DNA of 64,000 nt, taken from the NCBI RefSeq assembly GCF_036417845.1, contig NC_089981.1:77107268-77171267 (forward strand). Direction: 5' to 3'. The number at the start of each line of letters is the position of its first letter. The stretch's first letter is position 1. A model generated the notes under the pieces. That model searched no databases and was not told where the DNA came from. It worked only from the letters and a program-made list of their open reading frames with translations. The stretch is from Apteryx mantelli (Eukaryota; Chordata; Aves; Apterygiformes; Apterygidae). This document shows, piece by piece, positions 46,956 to 61,000 of this stretch. Made by a program: the position numbers and the translations under genes.

Positions 46956-47529
46956 CTGGTTTATTTATCCATTTGTAAATGTTGTTACGCTACAGCAAAC
47001 CTGTCACAAGTGTCTCTGCCTAATGTTTATTCTATCTGTGATAAAGACTTTAGAGAGTGTGATAAATAGGAGCAAATCTGGACTGATGTCTCACCTGTCC
47101 AGTCAGTTTTACTATTTTTGCATGGTTATAAGATAGATTACTTCTTTTGTAGAATCTAATAGGTCTTTGTAATACTAATTTCAGGTTAAAGATCTCTCTT
47201 GCTTTGGATGCTACCTCCAAAATTGTTTTAGCTATCAACAAAAATGTTAAAAAGGTGTTCAGTGTCTTTGGTCAAACTGTCTATACAGAGACCAAACAAA
47301 ATGTAAAGGATCTGATTCTGACTTTTCTTTAAGGGGCTCTGCAAAGAGAAGTGTTCACCTGTGTTGCAGTGAAAAATGAAAAGATATAGTATGTCACCTC
47401 AAAGAGAACAGCTGCTTCAAATTCTTCATTTCTGCTTTTTCTCTGTCATATTTCAAGGAGTGGGCAAGGTTTGCAAGAATCGAAAGCAGCATTGGCATAC
47501 AGGCAAAGGCTCATGGAAGCCACAAAATC
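46956..47529. other. Intergenic DNA downstream of DLK1
   Basis: No gene or repeat recognised. Confidence 0.5.
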
Positions 47530-48130
47530 ATCAGGGCCCTGAGGGCACAAATAGGCCCTAATGGCCCTGAGCAGCCTCACCTGGGGCCTCCACCCACATC
47601 CCTGCCAATGGGCCCCAGGCTTCATTTCAGCTCAGCCTGGGACCTTCAGTTCCTTCTGAGCTCTGCTGCAGGAGTGCTGGTCTCCAGCCCTGCCTTCTGG
47701 ATGAACCTTGGACCCATACTGTAAGCAGCTTGTCTCCTGGTGGGACTCCAGATGCTGCTTGTCTGCAGTCCTGTTTCCAGCTTTGCCTCCTGGGTGGACT
47801 TTGGACCCATGGCTGTTGTCTCCAGCCCTGTCTCTAGCCCCATCTCCTTCTGCTCCTGACTGGAACCCCTGGATGGTCCCTGGACCTGGTTCATCATTTA
47901 CCATGTCTGGGACCATCGATGGATGCTGTTAGCAGTGCCGTCTCTGCCTGTGATGCTCAGCCCCTGCAAGACTGCATCCCCATGGCAAGGGCTCGGCCCC
48001 CACTGGGGTCACCTCAGCTCCCAGTTCTCCATCCTCATGGAGCAATCTTGCTCTCATCACTCCCTGAAAAAATTTCATCTCAGCTGTGGTTCTTAAAGGT
48101 GTCTTTAGATGCTGTTAACTAACAATTTAC
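47530..48130. repeat. GC-rich repeat-like block, possibly an LTR-type element
   Basis: A sharply GC-richer island with few CpGs in AT-rich DNA. Internal words recur imperfectly: 'tctccagccctg' three times, and 'aaccttggacccata' against 'gactttggacccatg' about 110 bases apart. The opening ('ggccctaatggccctgagca' and 'cctcacctggggcctccacc') is the style of an avian interspersed LTR-type repeat, but I cannot name the family or find clean TG...CA ends. Overlapping frames on both strands reflect composition. Confidence 0.4.
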
Positions 48131-51100
48131 TGCCCCAGCCACCCCACACAGGAATATTTAGCAGCTGCTTCTTCTGTGCTGTCTGATAACTATGCTATTC
48201 CAAATCTATTAACAGCTGCTCAAAAATAAAAAGCTTTAAAACACATTCAGTTCATTTTCCTAGAATCTTTTCTGTTGACATATCTCTGAATTGCTATGAG
48301 TACATAGCAAGTTAGCTGTATTGCTGATAATGCTCATACGTGTCATAGCATTACAATGTAGTGCAAAGACTACAGCTAACAGAAAAAATGCATGTAGAGG
48401 TACTTCTGTGGAATGTGTTAACTTGTAGATAACAGGATGAATATTTCAAGGCGAGTAGGTGCTTCCTCTCAAAACTTTCATTGAGAAGACCACTGTTCAT
48501 CAAAACCAGAAACATTTTAACCTGTCTTTCAACCAAAGATAACTAACCTGGCAGTCCAGATGAAAGTAAACCCAGGTAAGCAGTGTTTAGTAGCCTGAAA
48601 CATGAACTAGGGGAGTTAATTCACTTTTTTTTAAGGAATATAATCCAGTATTGTGCATTCTAATATGTGATCTATTATGTAATAGAACTATGTTAGGACA
48701 AACTCAGAGATAATAAGAAACATTGAACAACTCTAATCAAATCATGCAGCTTTGATTCAAAACCAGTTACAACAATGGATATCAACTAAGAATCAGTCAT
48801 CAAATTCCAGACTCGGGTCAAAATAGGAAAATTTTCTGCTTCTACCACCCCTTTAAATTCAACAGCCTCGTCTAATGAGTCAGTAACAAATGTGTAGTTG
48901 AAGTATACCCATCCTTTGTTATTCTCTAGCATGTACAAAGAGTTGTGTGCTTACAGTTTGTCACTTCAGCTTTCTCTCACACTATTTCTGATTTCGGAGC
49001 CCTGTGTTAAGGCAGTCAAGTCTTGTGTTTGTGGATTTTTTTTTTCCCCCAAACATTTAAAAGTTCTTTTCTTGCCACTCAAAACAACAAGCTATGCAGG
49101 GGAAGGTGAAGAAAGAGCTCTCAAAACACTTCACAGTTTGCACTGGATTTTTTTGTTCAGTGGACTGAAATATTTTATTCAGGACCCTTTAGGGCATTAA
49201 CTGAAGAACTGAATCTGAGATAATCAGGAAACATTTTTCTGTTCTTTTTCCACACTAAACATTAGTGAATGCTCCAGTGATTTAACTGGAATCTTTTTTT
49301 GAGGTAAAATGGATCTGGTCCTTAGCTCAGCTGTAATTTGACTTAGTTTTTATATATCTTCTTAAATCTTGAGATACTTATTTTTAAAGCAGAACAGGGG
49401 AAGATAAAATAAAGCAGCAGCAATTGCAGCATTTCGTTGGGCAAATTGTCCTGCCTGACTACACATGGAAAAAAGGTATATGGACAATAGCACCTCCTTA
49501 AGGATGATTAAATTTGCAGTGACTCACCCACCTTTGCTGGTCTATGGAAACCGGCCCAGTCATTTATTGCAGAGTAGCATGATGCCCCTCCAACAGTAGC
49601 TTTCAGTGATCCTCTGAAGCCATCAGTTAGTGAAGAATATTAGCTACTTAACATAAAATAGCGAGTACGTCTGAGGGAGCTGATGATGTTCTTACTGAAA
49701 ATACAGTATACAAAAAAAGTACTTTTGATCTGAAATAAAGTAGTAAAACAAAAAAGATCTTATCATACTTAATCAAAATAATTACCAGTGCTACTGTACC
49801 AAAACTGAACTTTATTGCAAATATTTAAAATTGCAAATGGGATGTAGGCAGATACTGGCAGTGGAGGTATATTCTTGTTAAAGCAGTTGATTATGGAAAA
49901 ACTTTCTCCTTTTCATGTCAGTTCACTGATGTATTGACCTTTTTTTGCTTGCGATTTGGTGTCTGTGGCAAATTCTGTCACGTATGTAATTGATCAGAAT
50001 TCACTACAAAGAAAGAAAAAAGAGCTCAAGTTAGTGGTGGGAAGTGCAAACTTCACTACTGAAAAATACTACTGGGAATTATTATGCCTCAGAAATATCC
50101 TTCAAATCGTTAATTCTATTGGTGAGATTCAGATCAAGGTTAAGACATCTAAATTTTGGTGTTTGTGTCAGCTAAATATCTAGGCTCTAATTACATCTAT
50201 TGGAGAACTCATCACTGGCTACCATTGAAGGCTGGAGAACTATTCCACTGACCAGTGAGTATGCTGTGATTCAGTATGTAGTTACCTAATTGCGCACGCT
50301 TGCCCATGTATAAGTCTCTAGTGCCATTTGAGATGCCTTCAGGTAATCCACCTTGCCTCCAGCTGGATGTTTCCCCATTAGGTCTTGTCGTATCTGTCAG
50401 TCTGGTTTGGACATCTTAAATACACAAGTGTCTCTAGGCACCTATGCGTGGCACCCAAAGGCCCAGTGTCTACCGTAGCATGAGCCAAGCAGTTCTCTAA
50501 ATGCTAAGACTATGTGAGCTATGTCTCCTTTGCCTATAATGTGGGATCCCTAGCACAAATCCAGTCCTGCCTTGTGTGTCTACTTGCTCCAGATACTACA
50601 TGTCCCAGAAAAGGTGACCTGCGAACCTCGAAAGCTCACAGAGCTGTGGCTGCCTTAGGTGGGGAGAGAAGCTGGTGCCAATTTCAACACACAGCTAATA
50701 GGGCTGAGCTTTTGTGCTGGAGGAGTATACCAGAGTCTAAGGAAGGAGATGGCTTGAAACCAACTCAGGCCAAAACGGGCTTACAGGCAGAGACACCCAA
50801 GGATCAGGATCTAAGCAGAGCAAACTGGTACATGTTTGTATGAAGAAGTTACACTGAGGTATAGTGACACTAACTCAAAATACTAAGGGGATACTTTACT
50901 TTTCCTCATTAAGTCCATCTAGCCTGGGTTCAGCTTTACCATGGGGGTTAATGTGATTCTTGCCTCCTCCCTTGCTCAGAGCAGCATTCCCATGGCTGTC
51001 ACCCTAGCAGCTGTGCTGCTTCCCTCTCCTTTTGACAGAGGCACTGTCAGACCTTGCATCTCAGAGAGCTCTGCTTCAGACTAGAGAAAGGCTTTGAGTA

Positions 51101-52224
51101 ACAAGCTTGTGTTTAAAATACAAAACACAAGGAATTAAATTCATATTTATGAACTGTCGCACATGATTTTTGGCTATGGTAACCCTGTTGGCAGCTCCTC
51201 CATCACAGATAGTGTATTTCCTCATATATAGACAGGAGATCCTCTTTGAAGAGAAGGTCAGTGACTCAGCACTGAAAGAACAATGATTTTGGCTCCCAGC
51301 ATCCTTCCTATCTTTTGCGGTGTCAGTGAAGAAGTTTAGGAGACTCTCATAGTCTCACTATACTCTCAGAAGGGAAAAAGTCTTATCTGAAACATGAAAG
51401 GAAAAAAATATGTCTTTAATTCTTCTCTGAAACAGAGCTAAACATATGTATGGGAGTTTCTGTCATATTTGTGGTGTTACCATATTGAATAGTTCCAAAA
51501 CCACATAAATGATAGAGACCTGGAATAATAAGAAAGACTTAACTTGAGGAAAGCTACAGTATTTGAAGCAGTCTCCTGCAACAGGTCTTAAAAGCAAGAA
51601 TTCTTAAATCTGCTTTGTACAGAAACACTGATATAACGGCAAAGAGGATACAAGGAGCACTGATACCATTTTAATTTTTTTCAACAAATAACATGTTTAT
51701 TATTAATGAGACAGAGAACAGAATATATCTACTATATCCAGTGCCAGACATGCTGGCCTTGATCAGCTATACTGCTGTGTCTCACCTTTTTGCTTTCTTA
51801 ATGCTCTCCCTCAGTCAAGCAAATTTCTCTGAGCCTTCCTCAACCCCCACCTCTGCCATGTTGTAAAAAAAATTAAGAATGACTCGGCTGAGGTGCAGGT
51901 TGGGATGGTTTGCACTTATCAGCTAATGAGCTCCCTCTTCCCCCAAACAATAGAAGAACATGCTAAAGGGTCTTCATTTTATCCATCTCTTTGAGACACC
52001 TTAACCTGTTTCTGCTATATTAACAGAAAAGATCCGTAGATATTCCACAAAGAGAGGGTTTTTAGAGACAGATTTTTTTCAGGGCAGTGGTGGGGAAGAT
52101 GTCTGGCTGCTGTGAAATGTCCATCACCATATATGCACATACATTATGGATTTCATTGAGGAATAACCTTAAAAATTTTATGATCCTTATGAACATAAGC
52201 AATAATTCTAAGTCATTTTATTTA
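48131..52224. other. Intergenic DNA, no gene seen
   Basis: No conserved exon. A 109-codon frame at 50514-50843 has no recognisable domain. The surrounding 50.1-50.7 kb has phrases ('ctctaggcacctatgcgtgg') reminiscent of old sauropsid repeats, but not enough to call. Confidence 0.5.
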
Positions 52225-52345
52225 TATTAATAGATTTAAAGAACAAAAGGGACCATTAGACCATGGAACCTGAATGCTCTAGAAGAGGCCATTGAGTTTC
52301 ATTCAGGTTTTCTTGGAGTGACTAAAGGCTTATGCCTGACTAATG
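52225..52345 (-). mobile_element. CR1-like LINE 3' end scrap, antisense
   Basis: 'tagatttaaagaacaaaagg' leading into 'gaccattagacc' corresponds to the antisense 3' end of CR1-like repeats ('ttttaaggccagaagggaccatt'). The diverged continuation 'gactaaaggcttatgcctga' fits the next segment of that repeat. Short and old. Confidence 0.45.
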
Positions 52346-55300
52346 TCATAGAGAATTTCTGGTCAGATATCAATACTTAATTACACACATGGCAAGGAAA
52401 TATTACATGCTGATAACACTGTGCCCATCAACACGCTATTTACAGGGCTTTAGTAATCTCTTTTTCATTTATCCTACTGCATTCTTTTTATTATAAAAAT
52501 CAAACTTTGGATAAGCATGTCTGAATAGAAAATCTGTACACAGATTTTTTTTTTTTTACTGTAGTTCTTGATATCTGTGCATATTCCAGTACTGTGTGTA
52601 TTGCTTTTGATTAATAAGGATGCTATTTGCAAGAGCTAAACCATCTGCTAAGCAGCCCAGCTGATCCAGTCTTCTAGGCTGATAATCTATGGGCTCTTTG
52701 CAAAACAATATTTAGGTCCAGCTGGACCATGGTATTCCTAGCTAAAACAAACCTTTAGCTTTTGAGGGTCAAGTAGTGTTAACAACCTGGCTGCAGGCTC
52801 CCTGGAATATGTGCAAGCCATCACTGAATACAATGGTACAGACCATGCTGCTTGAGTAAGATAGTTAACATAACTGTACCCTTCCCTCTCCAAGACCTTA
52901 AATTTGCCTGTGCCTTGGCAAACTTTATTTACCATCATTACCTTAAAGGCCTAACAATTTGGTGCAGATATGGGGCTCCCATTTTTTATCCAGGATTTTC
53001 CTGGCAGAATTATGTGCATATGCATTTGACTTTTCTTCCTAAATTTATCTTTACCAAATTATATAAGGGATAGGTTTTTCATGGTTCTTTTAAAACTTTG
53101 CAAGAGGGGAAACAAGACTTCATATAAAGACGATTATTTCAGTCTCAAACACAGGCAGAGCTGCTGATCTGGGAGTAGAAGAAAACAATAAAGTTAATTT
53201 TGATCATTAGCTCTAAAGCTCAGAAACATTGACTTTTTCTTCCATCTCACTCCTCTGTAGTTTCTCCAGACAGGAAATATCTTTCCTGAAGATCATATCT
53301 AAGTCAGGGTCCTGGACATGTCCATGGAAACACAGTGCAATCTTCTAGTCCTTATCCTTAGTAAGCCAGAGGTATTTTGCAGGCAGAGAGCACTGCTCTT
53401 ACAGTTGATTGACTCACATATGCAAGTCTGAGCAACTTTAAAGATGCTAAAATATGAAGGTGGTATAATACAAAAAAGAGAGACTAAACCAGGCTTAACC
53501 AGAAGTTTGAGCTAGACCAAAGATATTTTTATAATTATTTTTATAATATTTTGTTGCATGTAACTTACAACAAAATACTGCTGTATTCTTCCTCTCTCCA
53601 TCTTCTGCTTTCAAAACAATATTCTTTCTATTAATTGTAGCCTTCTACTGTGCATGTCCACTTGATGGCAGTATTTGATCGGAGAATCGTTTGCAAGCCT
53701 TTAAACTATGCATCTTCTTCCACATTTTGCATTAGGAAGTTTGTAAGCCATCCACAGTGATCAGTAATGGGAAAAGGGCGAAAAGGGAGAATGAGAACCT
53801 GCCTGTGGTTCTTCACTTACCAGGTCATGAGCAGGAGTTACCTGTGAGATGCAGCAAAACCCAAGCCACGTCTGCATAGGAAGGCTGTAGTCATACCCCA
53901 ACAGGATTACAAGATTCTTTTCAAATTAAATAAGAGAGTAGAGACCTGACTGTTACAAAGTCATGGAGTTAATAATACTTCTGGAGAGGTTACCACAATG
54001 CGAATACCCAGTGTGGATCTCCTGCCACCCTACATGAACACACTCATGTCTACATATCATAACTAATACTGGATTTTGGTGTACTACCCTGTGGTATGCA
54101 AAGTTTATCCATTCATCTAACTTGTAGCTGGATTTTGGTAGACTGAATGCAGGCTATATGCACTTTATAAACAAAACTACATGAATGAAGATAGCTTAAA
54201 TACACAGTCACTGAATTGAAATATAGAACAATGAAAGGAAAAAGAAGAAAATAATTTATACTAACTCCGGGATAAAAAAGTTTTAAGTGGTTGTAGTATA
54301 CTACACTCCCAGCCTCCCCCCTTTTACTTGGATATGTTTTGCAGCCCAAAAGGATGCACATAGACACTTTATCAGTAAACCCATACTCATTATATGCTCC
54401 CCAGGCCATATGGTGAAATTTTGATTTGCCTGCCTCTGTCTTACTGGCTCACAAAGGTGTCCAAATTAGAAAGGAGAAAAATAATTTTTTTTTTAAACTG
54501 AAATCAAAGATAGAACTTCACCCAGTCTTCCAGAGCACTGGGAGACATGTTACAACTTGGTGGGAGTTGTACATCTAAAACATTTCCAGCAAGGAATGGT
54601 TAACATTTCACAGGCCAAATAAATGTGGAGTTCTTTGGAGTTATTCTACTCTACCTTCCAGAGTTTAAATTACTGGAAATATTTCAAGACTCCTGCATTT
54701 TATCATGGGGCAAGTGTAAACTTTTAAAGAATTCAAGCCTCAGCTCTCACCTGTGCCTGGTTTTCTTCCTAAATAATGGGCCTTGGAGGACTCAGGAGAT
54801 ATGACGGAGGGCAGATGGCTGGGAGCCTGGATTGATGTGAGATATGAGAGGCAGCCTGTTTTGGGGGAGTGTTGGAGCCATCTCTGTAGTTTTGAGCCCG
54901 AGAAAGAATTAGAGATGGCTCCTTGCTGGGGAGAACATGGATTGCCTGGAAGCCTGAGATGAAAGTGTAAGGAATTGAGCAAGGGCTTACTTGGTGGGAG
55001 AGAACCGTAAGGGGATCAAGTCTGATGTGGAGACCTGGCTGAGGGAGATTCTCTTTAAAACACTGCAGGGCTGTTATACTGCTAACAAATAAGCTCATCA
55101 GCGGAGACTTATTTTGCGCTTTCTTGTATGGTATGTGTGAAGCTGAAGAGGGGAACTAGGAGGGAGTTTGGCAAGACTTGCTCTCCACATCTCTCCACAG
55201 GCACCCATCTGAAGAGGGTTCAGCACTCACAAGTCCTGCTCCCCCCAAGAAAACTAGGGCTGTCCAACACTTTTATTAGACTGTCACTATTACCTAGGGG

Positions 55301-57859
55301 TGTCTTCTTCCTTTTGAGCATCAACAAAGCTATCATTTGTCCTTTAATATTTTGTTTGTTACTACCCAGATTCTGCATTGATATTGGCTAGAAATTTTCT
55401 TTTTTCTATCCTGCAACGATGATATTCAAAAAAATAAAGTACTGATCAATGAAAAAGGGTGGGAAAAAATCAGGATAGTCCCTGGCCTCAGCCTTTCTTC
55501 TCCAGAGAAGCCAACAAAAAAAACATAGAGAAGACTAACAACTCTGTTTGTCAAGACACAAAATTTAGGAGTGTGAAGTGCAAATGGCAATTCAGTAGCT
55601 CCCTCCAATTTATAAGTAGTTAGATCCAGGGTCATCCTGTCTACTGATACCATTTTGCAGGCACGTGGTATTGGGAATAAAGTGACTTGTTTCACACTAT
55701 AGATTGGTGTCTCAAATCCATCTGTCTTTGAGACTAACTACATGCCAAGATACTTTAAGTGTAAATAAGAGCAATCAAATGAAGTGGTAGAGCACTTAGG
55801 AATGGAAGAACATGTCCAAACGAACAGAGCCATGATCCAGTAACAGCTTTAGCAAAGGGCTTCATGTGGCTTGCTTTTTTTGTAGGCAAAAATGGAGAAG
55901 AAGAAGGAGAAATAGCCAGGTTTAAAGAGACAAAAGAATGGTAAGCCTAAGCATTTCCTTTGAGGATGTGAAGTAAAATACTGTGGTGGGACAGCCTCCA
56001 CAGAGCCCCAAGACAGAAGAATAATGAAGGCCACCCAGTTAACCTAGAAACAATGAAATGCAAAGGCCTTGTCAGACTAGCAGGCGCAACTAGCTTGAAG
56101 CAAGGGAGGAAATCTAAGTAGGTGGCATAGCTAGAAGAAGCAAGGAATCTGGGCTTTTTTTTCTTCTGCTCTCCCTGCATGTGCTGGTCAGGTTTGTGAT
56201 ACTCTACTCTATTGCTTACAGGCAGCAGGGTATACGTGACTACTACAAGATGACTGGAAGTTCCCCATCCTGTTATGGGTGAGTGCCTACAGTGAACCTC
56301 ACAGTTTAAAGAGGGGAAGGAAGAGAGGAGACTGAAACCAGGTTGATAGTAGCCAGTGTGTTTGTTCAGCAAGGAAGAATCTAAATGCTTGGGGTGTTGG
56401 TGGGCTGTCTGTAGCCTGATGATGACTGTAGCTGAGCAAAAAAGTGCTGTTCCTTTGAGTAGAACCATGTTGTAACTTTTTCTAAAAACCAATTGTAACA
56501 GGAGAGGATTCATTGCTGTTCATCTTTCTCTCCAGTCTTTGGGAGAACTTGATTTAGAAGAGGACAAAATGTTATTTGAACCTGTGATACAAATATTGGA
56601 GCATTAAACTGTCAGCTTAAATGGGTCTTCAGATGGAGTTATAATAAACACTTACATATGTTCTGCCTCTTGTGGGCAGTGCTGAGTCTGTAACTGAGCT
56701 GGTTCCCATTGAAAATATTCCAATTAAGGTTGCCCTCAAAGCTCTGCCCAACCAATATTCATTTTTCTCCTACAGAATCACATTTGCCATAAGGCTTCAG
56801 TATATCCAATTGATTATGTATAAGACTTGCCTCCTCTTGCCTATTTCTAAATTCTGTCTAGCTGTAAATGAGCAGTTTGAAACAGGGGCAGTTTGTGTTT
56901 GAATGTTTGCAAGGTGCTTTAGTGGGCGATGGCTGCGGTAGTGAGTAATGCTGTGACTAGATGGTGCACTTGGCACATGGTGTATAGAAAGTCCAAATAT
57001 CCAAATAGAGTGGTGACAGCTGTTCTTTACACAGGTAATGCTTAAGGCTCAGGTAGTGTTTACTACGTGCATCTCTGGCTTCATCTTTGGGGAAGGAAGA
57101 TTTCAGCCATGGAATAAGTGGGGACTCTTTTTTTTTTTTAAACTGCTCTAAAGCAGTTAAGAATATATATTCCACACAATAAATGTGGAAAAACAGGGCA
57201 GTATTTCTGTCCACATGGCCAGCAAGTCTTATTCACTATTACTTGTATTTTCTGGGTTGCAATTTTACCGTAAATACACTTAGCTAAGATAAGTCTGCAT
57301 ATACATAAACTTGCCTGACTATCCTGTTTCCGGGAGCCTGGGCCGGGGCTGCAATAGCAAAGCCTGACATGAATCATCTATACTCAGGTTTCCCATGCTC
57401 AGTGTCTGGCTCAGGCTATTGTTGTTTTAAGTCTCAGTGAAAAAACAGCTTGGTTTCCAAGGATGAGAATAGATTAAGTCTCTTCTGCTGGTTATTGAAA
57501 AATAATAATCTGACAGTCATGTTGAAGTATAACTGTACTGTGCTGAGGTCTGCCGGTACAAACTTCATGTCCTTTTAACAGGAGTTTATTGAGGTGCCAA
57601 GGATGCAATAGTTAAAATAACAAGTGTGAGGGGAGCAAATGCCAGGTCCATTGGAAACAACTGATCCAGATAAACACTGAGCCTTTTAAAAGAAGTAATA
57701 CACCTCCTGCAGGTCAGAGATCAATTCTTCCAAACTCTCAGAGCTTCTGGATGAAATTTGTTCTCTCACAGATAACAAGTTATTGTGCCTTTAACTGTCT
57801 CTGATTACAGGCTGCACAAATCTGCCTATCCTGCAGCAAATAAAAAGCAATTTGAGTCA
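52346..57859. other. Intergenic DNA, no gene seen
   Basis: The longest open frame is 188 codons on the - strand (56513-55947). It has no domain, signal or splice context I recognise, and its composition is that of the surrounding DNA, so I treat it as chance. No RNA gene was recognised. Confidence 0.5.
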
Positions 57860-58070
57860 TTTTGTCTTTGAGTTTCAGTGAACTCATGATGCCTCGCGTT
57901 TGCTGTGAGCTGAGGGCTGCATACACAGTTACAAGACACAGCTGGCCGCAGGGATGTGTCATCCTGCCGGGCTGTGTAGGTCTCTGTGCCTGCTGTGCGA
58001 TGAACCCAGGCTTCTCGCACTGAATTCTTGCCAGTGGCAGACATACGCGTTTTGAGGATATTAGATTGAA
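57860..58070. promoter_or_regulatory. Local CpG-enriched patch, candidate regulatory element
   Basis: About ten CpGs in 200 bases ('cctcgcgtttgc', 'ctggccgcaggg', 'ctgccgggctg', 'tgtgcgatgaac', 'tctcgcactg', 'acatacgcgttt') stand out from CpG-poor surroundings. There is no homology to a coding exon. It could be a conserved non-coding element downstream of DLK1 or simply a less decayed patch. Confidence 0.25.
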
Positions 58071-61000
58071 GAGCTTCACAATGTCTATTCAGAGCCTATC
58101 TGAAATCCATGCTCATGAAAAGGGGAAGTGGGAAGAAAGTAGACTTCCACTGAGATTAGATTTTTTTTGTCTGAATAAAGATTTCAGGATAAAGTTCCTA
58201 GCCTGAAACTAGAACTGAAACCTGAGGCAGAGAGGGCCTTAGGGTTGTATTCTCATTTGACATGACTGCATACTTCTCAAAGTTCAGTGAGAGTATCACA
58301 TGACTGCTGGGATATGTAAGTTTAGCACTTCAACAAACCAGCAAGCATCGTGTATATAGCCAACTTGTTTTGTCTTGACAAGGATCTAGTGGTGCAGCCT
58401 AAAAGGTTCAGCTTCAGTAAGGCTCCTGCAATTCTTTCATTCTACTGAATGGTCAGATCTTTTTTTTTTTTTTACCCCCCAACAAATGCATTCAGAGGAA
58501 TCAGATTCTATGTGTAAGATGGCATACTGACATGAGGGAACAAAAGAGGAGCTGTGAATTACACTCTTGCTCATGCTGAAAGTGTAACAGTGAATTGATT
58601 TTTAAAAAAAAAGAAGAAAATGTGTACCAACTTTCTTTAAAATAGCATTTCTGAAAGGTTCTCAGTGTCTCAGGATCATATTGGATCCTCTCCAGGGCAG
58701 CTAAGTCACTGAGACTTGACAGTGGTGAAGGAGGGCTGAAGTTTTTTCTTGGGTGCAAGTATTTCAGAAGGATTTATCACCAAAATCACAGCAAAGGCTA
58801 GATGCTAGAATGGTTTTAGGTTTTGAACTCTGTTTTCCTATGAAAAACACAGAAGTAAACCTTGTTTTGATTTGTACCAAACAGAAGCATGTCCAGTCTA
58901 AGCATGAGATTGATTTATATAAACCCGATATTAGTGTGTAATGGTTTTGATTCTCATTCGAAGTTCTGGGCTGGTTTCCTTTTTAATCAGCAACACTGAC
59001 ATATTTTTAGAATAAGCACTTCTGTTACAAAAAAGTTACTTAATCCTCTTGGCACTTCCTGCAACAGGTATTATCATTTTCCTCAAAATCAAAGAACTGA
59101 TGCCTTGCCAGGGTGTGAGTTCTGGTTCTAATTTCTGCAGCCAGACCACTTTGCTTCTAGGTCCCCAGCCTTGGGTCTCATCTTTTCTACTGTCTTGGTT
59201 TGCTCCATGAATGATACAACAGTTATAAGGCAACTACATACTGGCCTCTGTGGAAAAAAATCAATCTTGACCACTCTGTCTGCTAGCTTAAAATTGCTTC
59301 TTTACTCAGTGCTTCATTATTGTTGAAAGACGCCTATCCCAGAGCAAAAATTTGAAAAGAAATTTCAGAAGTGTAATTCCTGTTTTTCCCCGTTGTGTAC
59401 TAGTTTTGTGTCTGTGGTCAGATGGTAAAACACACTACGCAACAACCAGTGGTATTGCTTGCAGCTGAGTAAACCCTCAGTAAGCTTACTAAATCAAATG
59501 CAATGGCGTTATGTTTTCCAGCAGGGATGTAGACTCCGTTAGCATAAAATAGTCAAAGGGTAGTTGATGATACATATTTACCAGTGCAGGAGTGAGTCTG
59601 AGCTGGTAAAACATATGTGCTGAGGAGGCTGCAGAATTAAAAGGTTTCATAGGGGCAGGGAGGTTACTTTAACTGTCATGTTATGACAGCATGTGTTCAT
59701 TACTTTTTTGGGCATGGCCCTTTGTTCTAGTGCCTTGCTGTATGTGTTAAATCCTACGTAGAGCTGAGACTCCATAGACTCAGTGTACAGTAAAAAATAA
59801 AAAATCCACCAAGCAATGCCAGGCTGAGTGTAAACCTGCACGCTCAGGAGAGCATGGAGGAGGCATTTGGCTGGACCATGAGAGCCGGGCAGCTGTGTTA
59901 GCTCAGCGCTGCCCTTGAGCTTATAAACTCATTTCCCCAGCTGTTTTTTTTAGGCAGGGCAGTAGCACGCCGATAGAGCTGCTCACATCCTGCTTCCAGA
60001 GCCAGCTTGGTCACCATGAGCAGTCATCCCCCTCCACCGGGTACAGTGGATTTTTCCCAGCCTGAGGAACATGCCTCGGCTGACCCAGGACTCCTGAGGC
60101 ACTGGCCTTTCCCGAAAATCCCATTCTAAAAACTGCTCTGTTGAACCTAAGGGAGAATCAGTGAAGGGCAAAAAGAAAACAGATTATACCAATGTACTTT
60201 CTCATGTCCACATTTAGTTGCCCTTGTCTCTTCTTCCACAACACTATCATTTAAAGCGAGCTAAGCCAGTAGTAATTAAATCTGAAAATCTGTGAAGAAA
60301 TCTGTTCACAGGTACTGCTATCATGAAAAATGCAAAGTAAGACATGTCTGTTTTGGCTGCCAGTAGACTGCCTTTACCTACGTGATAAGACTTAAATTCA
60401 GCAAGCTGGGAGGAGAGTGTAGCTCTCGCTGTGTGGAAGCAGCAAATGTTGGTGAAACAGAACACTGTTGAAGAAAAGGACTCCATTACAGATATGCAGA
60501 CGAATGGCAGAAGGTCTGCTGGGGGGAAAAAGTGGAGGTGCACTGAGACAGAGTGTCTGTATGAAAATATGTCATGATGGTGAACAGTAAATGGATGCAA
60601 GTACAATGGAGATACTAATGCATGTCTGGATCTTCACATGAACATTGCACAGTCAAAATTCAGTTCTGCACCACTCTTTAGTCCAAATATTCATTTCAGC
60701 TCTTTATGAAGGCTGTAGGATCAAGCCTTATGTTAGCGCTTGATTTCTTCTAGAATGGATTTTAAAATGATACATAAAAATAAATTAAATTTACTAATAG
60801 ATTCAGTTTTTAAAGACACTAAAAAGAAAGGAAGGTCAATAATGATATCCCATTCATCCAAATGAGAAGAGACATATTTGTTCTTTTTGGAGCTGGTTTT
60901 GCAAACCTTTGTGCCAGTGTGACAGAGAAGGTCATGAGGGACACCAGTTGCATTCACCACCTGCAGAGAGAGGATGCCAGTTCGGATATCCATGAACGGA

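Noticed and set aside
47632-47932. Overlapping 70-95-codon frames on both strands
   Set aside because: They lie in the GC-rich repeat-like block and their internal repetition follows the DNA repeats.
55947-56513. 188-codon - strand open frame
   Set aside because: No recognisable domain, no codon-bias or splice context, and overlapping chance frames nearby. Probability of coding is low without homology evidence.
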